NCBI GenBank assembly: GCA_964418565.1
Contig: CAYQMB010000053.1
Coordinates: forward strand, 1-19,727
Source of the DNA: JAQIBY01 sp964418565
GTDB taxonomy: Bacteria > Bacteroidota > Bacteroidia > Bacteroidales > ML635J-15
Direction of reading: 5' to 3'
Length of the DNA stretch: 19,727 nt
Shown here in pieces: positions 15,533 through 19,727 of this stretch. The stretch's first letter is position 1. Each line of letters opens with the position of its first letter. The notes beneath the pieces are model-generated. The model worked only from the letters and a program-made list of their open reading frames with translations, did not search any database and was not told where the DNA came from. The position numbers and the translations under genes are program-made.

Positions 15533-16679
15533 TGTGTTTTATTGAGTGTATTTCACCAGTTTTCGGATTCAACCTGATTTCTGAGTCCTGATTGACAAGG
15601 TTTGCAGGAAGTTTCACCACACTGCCCTTTTGAGGGCACAAGCCCTGCTGTTGATAAACAGCATCACCATCAAGTGTGATAAGATACTGAACCGGAAGCG
15701 GTCTGCGGTAAATAAGTGCAGCTTTTCTTTCCGTTTCATCTTCCTGCAGGGGTGAATTTTCTGCCTTCACCTGAGGCACAACGCTCATGGACAAAGTTTG
15801 TCCTTCCATTTCATCTTGCAGTGATACAGGCACCTGTTTTTCAAGCCTGTCAAGTATATGCGTTTCCTTCCGGGGCTGCATTCCGGGTGTTACATGATAA
15901 TGTTTTGTGATGGTTGCAGATTCAAGTTTGCCAGTAAACAAATCCAGATAGGATTGCTCCAGTTCTTCCAGTTTGTCAATCATATAGGCAATATCTACCC
16001 CGCTGACTTTTTGCTCTTCGATTGCAGCTTCAAGGGAAAACCGGTTTTTCCGTATCCGGATAATAAAGTCTGCAGCATCCTGGGCTTTATGCTTGAGGTT
16101 TTTACCCACCTCTCTTCGTTTATAAACAGGAATGCGCTGAACCACAGAATCACGCATGATTGTGCGGTAGGTAGTATCAATAACCTCCCGTGTATTTTTA
16201 TCAATCTGCAGATCCATAAAAGGCAATTCTGCCGGATTTTCCTGCCCGGCAGGATAAAAATGTGAAGATGTACTGAACAAGCCGGAAACAGACTCACCAC
16301 TGTTTATCCCTGCAAGTATGCCTCCTTCTGTCAGGCTGACTGATGGATTTGCACCATCCGGGACAATCCAGTATCGATGATTTCGATCAGGCAACACGCT
16401 TTCGGTGAATTCAACACCGGTAATTGCCCAGTAACGCTTTTCCTGTGTGCTGACACCTCTGATGCTAAGCATTTCTTCAGCAAAGCGGGCATATGGTCCG
16501 GGGGTAAAATGATATTGTGTATATTCCACCTGAATATGAAGGCTTGTTTCCGGCAAATAATATGACATTGCCGAATGTTTCACTTCATTGTTTGCTTTGT
16601 CATCCACCACATACCAGGTATTCTGGCAGGATAAAAACACGATAGAAAACACAAAAATTATAAAACCTGTTCTCTTCAT
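15525..16679 (-). CDS. DUF4831 family lipoprotein
   Basis: A 384-residue protein that matches the DUF4831 family, which is found mainly in Bacteroidota and has no assigned function. The signal peptide ends VFLSC (Cys18), so it is a lipoprotein. Family-like segments include YYLPETSLHIQVEYTQ, GPYARFAEEML and a TTYRTIMRDSVVQRIPV stretch, followed by AADFIIRIRKNRF and the GVDIAYMIDKLEELEQSYLDLF helical region, and a C-terminal part with GLCPQKGSVVKLP. I start at the ATG at 16679; a GTG at 16685 overlapping the nnr stop is possible but weaker and lengthens the positively charged N-terminus only by two residues. It is coupled to nnr upstream (2 bp after its stop) and to the Omp85-like gene downstream (8-bp overlap). 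Confidence 0.88.
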   Translation of the reverse strand: MKRTGFIIFVFSIVFLSCQNTWYVVDDKANNEVKHSAMSYYLPETSLHIQVEYTQYHFTPGPYARFAEEMLSIRGVSTQEKRYWAITGVEFTESVLPDRNHRYWIVPDGANPSVSLTEGGILAGINSGESVSGLFSTSSHFYPAGQENPAELPFMDLQIDKNTREVIDTTYRTIMRDSVVQRIPVYKRREVGKNLKHKAQDAADFIIRIRKNRFSLEAAIEEQKVSGVDIAYMIDKLEELEQSYLDLFTGKLESATITKHYHVTPGMQPRKETHILDRLEKQVPVSLQDEMEGQTLSMSVVPQVKAENSPLQEDETERKAALIYRRPLPVQYLITLDGDAVYQQQGLCPQKGSVVKLPANLVNQDSEIRLNPKTGEIHSIKHIE

Positions 16680-16681
16680 AA

Positions 16682-18184
16682 TCACAACATCTTAAATACG
16701 TCACCTAACATTAAGGGGATATCTCCTGCAGTCATTGCCTCGTAACTGTATTTACCGGCCGCCAGATCTCCGGCTAATCCGTGAATATAGACAGCAAGGC
16801 GGGCAGCAATATCGGGAGCGTACCCTTGTGCAAGCAAAGATAATACAATTCCGGTTAATACATCACCTGAGCCGGCAGTTGCCATTCCCGGGTTTCCTGT
16901 GGAATTCACAAACAAGCGCCCATCGGGCGTTGCAATTTTTGTATATGCACCTTTTAGTACAATATTCAGCTTGTATTTCTTTGCATTATGTATCTGTAAT
17001 TCCGTTTGTTTCCAGGCGTTTTCTGTTTCACCAAACAAGCGCTCAAATTCCTTTGGATGCGGTGTAATGATGCTATTTTCCGGCAAATCATCCAGGATGG
17101 ATGAATTTTCAGAGATGATGTTAAGTGCATCTGCATCCAGCACCATGGGTTTGTGCATATCCTTAATCAGAGCTGCCAGGCCTTTTTGTGTGTTGCTTTT
17201 TTTGCCGAGTCCGGGACCAATACCTACGGCATCAAAATCAATATCCTCTTCACAACCGGTAAAAATTAAATCCGATCTGTCGATGCTAAGCATAGCTTCC
17301 GGCACCGACTGTTGCAAAATATCATAGCCTGTTTTGGGAGCGTGCACTGTCAGCAAACCAACACCAGAACGCAGGCAGGCTTTGGACGCCAGCACAGCAG
17401 CTCCTGTTTTTCCGTAACTACCGGAAATCAACAAGGCGTGACCAAAGTTTCCTTTATGCTCAAAGGTATTCCGTTTTCGCACCAACTTGTGAGCATCCGG
17501 CTGCTGAAACAGGAACCAGTCTGATTCAGTGTTTTCAATGGCTTTGGGATGCAGCCCGATATCTATAATGTGTACATCACCAACAAAGGCATGGTTTTCC
17601 GGAAAAACAAACGAGCGGTTGGGAAACTGCAGGGCAAGTGTTTGGTGAGCGCGATATATTTGTCCGTCATTCTCCGTATTATCCTCACCAAACAAGCCAG
17701 ATGGTGCATCCACAGCAATGCGACGGACATTCTCCGCTTTGTTAACGAGTTGAATAACCTCAGCAGGCAATCCTTTCACCGGCCGGGTAAGCCCGGCACC
17801 AAAAATGGCATCAATAATTACTGCGTCATCCTGAATTCCGGGCATTTGGCTTATCTCAGTAATTTCAGTTAAGACGCCTCCATCTTCCAGGTAGCGATCC
17901 AGATTTAACTGGCAATCATCAGAAAGCCGGGGTGTAAATCGCAGGAGGCAAGCCATAACATCGACCCCCTTTTGAGCAAGCAGGCGGGCAATAACGAGCC
18001 CGTCGCCACCATTGTTTCCGGGTCCTACCAGAACAAACACTCTGCTGTCATCCTTTATTTCATGCAGCAGCCAGTCGGTCATGCGCTTGCTGGCGCGCTC
18101 CATAAGATCGGGAGAGGTTATGGGTTCATGCTTCATGGTATAAGCATCAATGTCTTTGACTTGTTCGGATTTAAAAAGTTTCAT
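16682..18184 (-). CDS. nnr: Bifunctional NAD(P)H-hydrate epimerase / ADP-dependent NAD(P)H-hydrate dehydratase
   Basis: A 500-residue cytoplasmic metabolite-repair enzyme that converts damaged NAD(P)H hydrates back to NAD(P)H. The N-terminal YjeF_N epimerase (about 1-215) has VGPGNNGGDGLVIARLL (53-69), VIIDAIFGAGLTRPVKG (122-138) and AVDAPSGL (157-164). The C-terminal dehydratase of the ribokinase-like fold (about 225-500) has HKGNFGHALLISGSYGKTGA, GIGPGLG (321-327), LDADALN (349-355), TPHPKEF (374-380) and NPGMATAGSGDVLTG, with catalytic Asp441. The ATG at 18184 is preferred over the TTG at 18190. It is the first gene of the long minus-strand run, and it stands divergently from the peptide transporter with 209 bp between starts. 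Confidence 0.97.
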   Translation of the reverse strand: MKLFKSEQVKDIDAYTMKHEPITSPDLMERASKRMTDWLLHEIKDDSRVFVLVGPGNNGGDGLVIARLLAQKGVDVMACLLRFTPRLSDDCQLNLDRYLEDGGVLTEITEISQMPGIQDDAVIIDAIFGAGLTRPVKGLPAEVIQLVNKAENVRRIAVDAPSGLFGEDNTENDGQIYRAHQTLALQFPNRSFVFPENHAFVGDVHIIDIGLHPKAIENTESDWFLFQQPDAHKLVRKRNTFEHKGNFGHALLISGSYGKTGAAVLASKACLRSGVGLLTVHAPKTGYDILQQSVPEAMLSIDRSDLIFTGCEEDIDFDAVGIGPGLGKKSNTQKGLAALIKDMHKPMVLDADALNIISENSSILDDLPENSIITPHPKEFERLFGETENAWKQTELQIHNAKKYKLNIVLKGAYTKIATPDGRLFVNSTGNPGMATAGSGDVLTGIVLSLLAQGYAPDIAARLAVYIHGLAGDLAAGKYSYEAMTAGDIPLMLGDVFKML

Positions 18185-18231
18185 AATCAAGAAAATTAAG
18201 CTACATCACAGATCAAACAAATGGTTGCACC

Positions 18232-18262
18232 CAAAGTTCCAAAAAAATGCATGATTAGCCAA
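18232..18262 (-). promoter_or_regulatory. Possible promoter for nnr (near-consensus)
   Basis: On the minus strand, TTG at 18262-18260 region (TTGG) is followed after 20 bases by GAACTTTG (18239-18232), which differs from the Bacteroidota -7 element TAnnTTTG at one position. It lies about 48 bp upstream of the nnr start. The match is imperfect and the region is AT-rich, so this is only a candidate. Confidence 0.25.
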
Positions 18263-18319
18263 GGTTAAGCCATAAAATATTTATAACAAAAAAAAATCTG
18301 CCGGTTTTCTTAATAATCA

Positions 18320-18349
18320 TTGACAGAACAAAAAAGATTTCTAAATTTG
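18320..18349 (+). promoter_or_regulatory. Bacteroidota-type promoter for the POT transporter
   Basis: TTG (18320-18322, within TTGACA) and TAAATTTG (18342-18349) are 19 bases apart and match the primary sigma factor promoter of Bacteroidota (-33 TTG, -7 TAnnTTTG) exactly. Transcription would begin a few bases further on, giving a leader of roughly 40 bases before the ATG at 18394. Confidence 0.7.
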
Positions 18350-18393
18350 TCACCTTATGATTTTGAGTGAAACTAATCAAAAATTGTAACTAT

Positions 18394-19727
18394 ATGTTTA
18401 AAAATCAACCTAAAGGGCTGATACCAGCCTCACTAGCGAACATGGGGGAACGTTTTGGTTTCTACACCATGATGGCGATTTTGGTGCTGTTTCTGCAGGC
18501 CAAGTTCGGATTGAACGGAAAAGACGCAGGATTGATTTATTCTGTATTTTACTTTTCGATTTACATTCTTGCCTTTGTCGGTGGCCTGATTGCAGACAGA
18601 ATCAGGAATTACAAAGGGGTAATTCTAACAGGCTTGCTTGTTATGGCAATTGGTTATTTAATGCTAGCCATTCCGACAGACTCACCTGTGCCGGCAGACA
18701 AACGGGTTTTCATGCTCGTAATGACATGTTTTGCATTGTTTGTCATTGCGTTTGGTAATGGTTTGTTTAAAGGAAACCTGCAGGCACTGGTAGGCCAAAT
18801 GTACGACAATCCCCAATACGACAAAATGCGGGATTCAGGTTTTTCCTTGTTTTACATGTTTATCAATGTAGGTGCAATTTTTGCTCCATTTACTGCGATT
18901 GCAATTCGTAACTGGTGGTTAAGCCGCTCAAATTTCGAATATGATGCCAACCTTCCAAACCTATGTCATCAGCATCTTGAAGGCACTCTTGAGAGCTCAA
19001 AAGTTGTTGGCGAAGGTGCTATTGCCAAAGCTCAGGGAGCTGCCGAGCAGGTTTTTGCCCTTGACCCGGCCAGCCGGTTTGAACAATTAGCAGCCACCGT
19101 TTCTCAGGCAGCAGCCAGTTTTGATCCTACCGCTTTTGCTACCAAGTACCTGAATGTTTTTAACACAGGTTTCCACTATGCTTTTGGTGCAGCGATTGTT
19201 GCCATGTTGATCTCAATTGCCATTTACCTTTTCAACAAGCGTAAATTTCCGAGCATTGACAAAGCCAAAGAAAAAGCTGATAAAGAAGCCAACAATGGCA
19301 AAAAACCGGTTGACATGGATCCCAAAGAAATCAAACAAAGGCTTTATGCATTGTTTGCAGTATTTGGTATTGTTATCTTCTTCTGGTTCTCCTTCCACCA
19401 AAATGGTCTCACCCTCACTATGTTTGCCCGTGACTACACGGATTTGAGTGCTATAAAGATTAACTTAGGCAACATATCCATTGTCGGGGCAGAAATATTC
19501 CAGTCCATCAATCCCATATTTATCGTTCTCTTAACACCTATCATTATGGGTCTATTTGGTTGGCTGCGCTCTAAAGGTCTGGAACCTTCAACACCTAAGA
19601 AAATCGCTATCGGTATGGGAATTGCCGCACTTGCTTATGTTGTGATGGCATTTGGCTCATTCGACCTGCCCCCATTCTCAGACATTGACGGAAGCCCGCT
19701 TCCCGATGCAGCTAAAGTGACTCCTTT
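18394..19727 (+). CDS. POT/PTR2-family proton-dependent peptide transporter (3' end outside window)
   Basis: The first 444 codons of an inner-membrane di-/tripeptide transporter of the major facilitator superfamily; the reading frame is open to the last base and no stop is reached. The start ATG at 18394 gives MFKNQPKGLIPASLANMGERF. Helix 1 holds the POT motif in the form NMGERFGFYTM, in which the first Glu of ExxER is Asn. Further features are the SIYILAFVGGLIADR motif after helix 2, the GNGLFKGNLQALVGQ helix, and DSGFSLFYMFINVGAIFAPF, the POT signature region. A polar segment of about 75 residues rich in Ala/Glu/Gln (near residues 185-255) interrupts the helices before HYAFGAAIVAMLIS, and a Lys-rich loop follows. 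Peptide import would feed nitrogen and carbon; the substrate is inferred from the family. Confidence 0.93.
   Translation, partial: MFKNQPKGLIPASLANMGERFGFYTMMAILVLFLQAKFGLNGKDAGLIYSVFYFSIYILAFVGGLIADRIRNYKGVILTGLLVMAIGYLMLAIPTDSPVPADKRVFMLVMTCFALFVIAFGNGLFKGNLQALVGQMYDNPQYDKMRDSGFSLFYMFINVGAIFAPFTAIAIRNWWLSRSNFEYDANLPNLCHQHLEGTLESSKVVGEGAIAKAQGAAEQVFALDPASRFEQLAATVSQAAASFDPTAFATKYLNVFNTGFHYAFGAAIVAMLISIAIYLFNKRKFPSIDKAKEKADKEANNGKKPVDMDPKEIKQRLYALFAVFGIVIFFWFSFHQNGLTLTMFARDYTDLSAIKINLGNISIVGAEIFQSINPIFIVLLTPIIMGLFGWLRSKGLEPSTPKKIAIGMGIAALAYVVMAFGSFDLPPFSDIDGSPLPDAAKVTP

Noticed and set aside
15858..16265. Plus-strand open frame of 135 codons
   Set aside because: Antisense to the DUF4831 gene, no family resemblance.
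1..19727. CRISPR arrays, tRNA or rRNA genes, insertion sequences, toxin-antitoxin or phage-defence genes
   Set aside because: None seen on either strand; gaps are short and every sizeable frame belongs to a housekeeping, envelope or signalling family.

Overview
The window reads as ordinary chromosome of a free-living or environmental member of the Bacteroidota. The signs are a type IX secretion (T9SS) C-terminal sorting domain at the left edge, a PorP/SprF-family protein, a DUF4831 lipoprotein, an ATCase with a separate PyrI chain, a TAnnTTTG-type promoter, and almost no recognisable Shine-Dalgarno sequences. Coding density is very high and no gap without a gene exceeds about 210 bp. I see no tRNA, rRNA, CRISPR array, insertion sequence or phage gene.

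Region 1 (1-4339, + strand): the tail of a T9SS-exported protein, a TonB-dependent outer-membrane receptor and a beta-propeller surface lipoprotein are joined by two successive 4-bp ATGA overlaps. This arrangement resembles the BtuB-BtuG type of cobalamin uptake locus in Bacteroidetes. A PorP/SprF-family protein follows as its own unit.

Region 2 (4354-7140, - strand): a 928-residue soluble hybrid histidine kinase with about four PAS domains, a HisKA/HATPase core and a C-terminal receiver. It converges on the porP-like gene with a 14-bp gap.

Region 3 (7315-11662, + strand): a tightly packed run of an FKBP-type prolyl isomerase lipoprotein, pyrB, pyrI, a secreted serpin, a small exported protein with an acidic tail, and a Cys/His-rich OB-fold-like lipoprotein. 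It ends at a strong bidirectional terminator (11682-11714). The run mixes de novo pyrimidine synthesis with envelope proteins.

Region 4 (18184 down to 11713, - strand): the bifunctional NAD(P)H-hydrate repair enzyme Nnr, a DUF4831 lipoprotein, an Omp85-like barrel protein, a LytS-type membrane kinase, a LytTR response regulator and a stand-alone HPt protein. The HPt protein is the odd member because LytS/LytTR pairs do not need one. It could be a relay partner for the hybrid kinase of region 2, which has no HPt domain.

Region 5 (18394-19727, + strand): the first 444 codons of a POT-family peptide transporter behind a good Bacteroidota promoter, cut by the window edge.

Most genes belong to recognised families. 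I did not find a clearly new defence or mobile system. The most interesting items are the possible split phosphorelay, the serpin inside the pyrBI transcription unit, the metal-binding-looking OB-fold lipoprotein, and the DUF4831/Omp85 pair.
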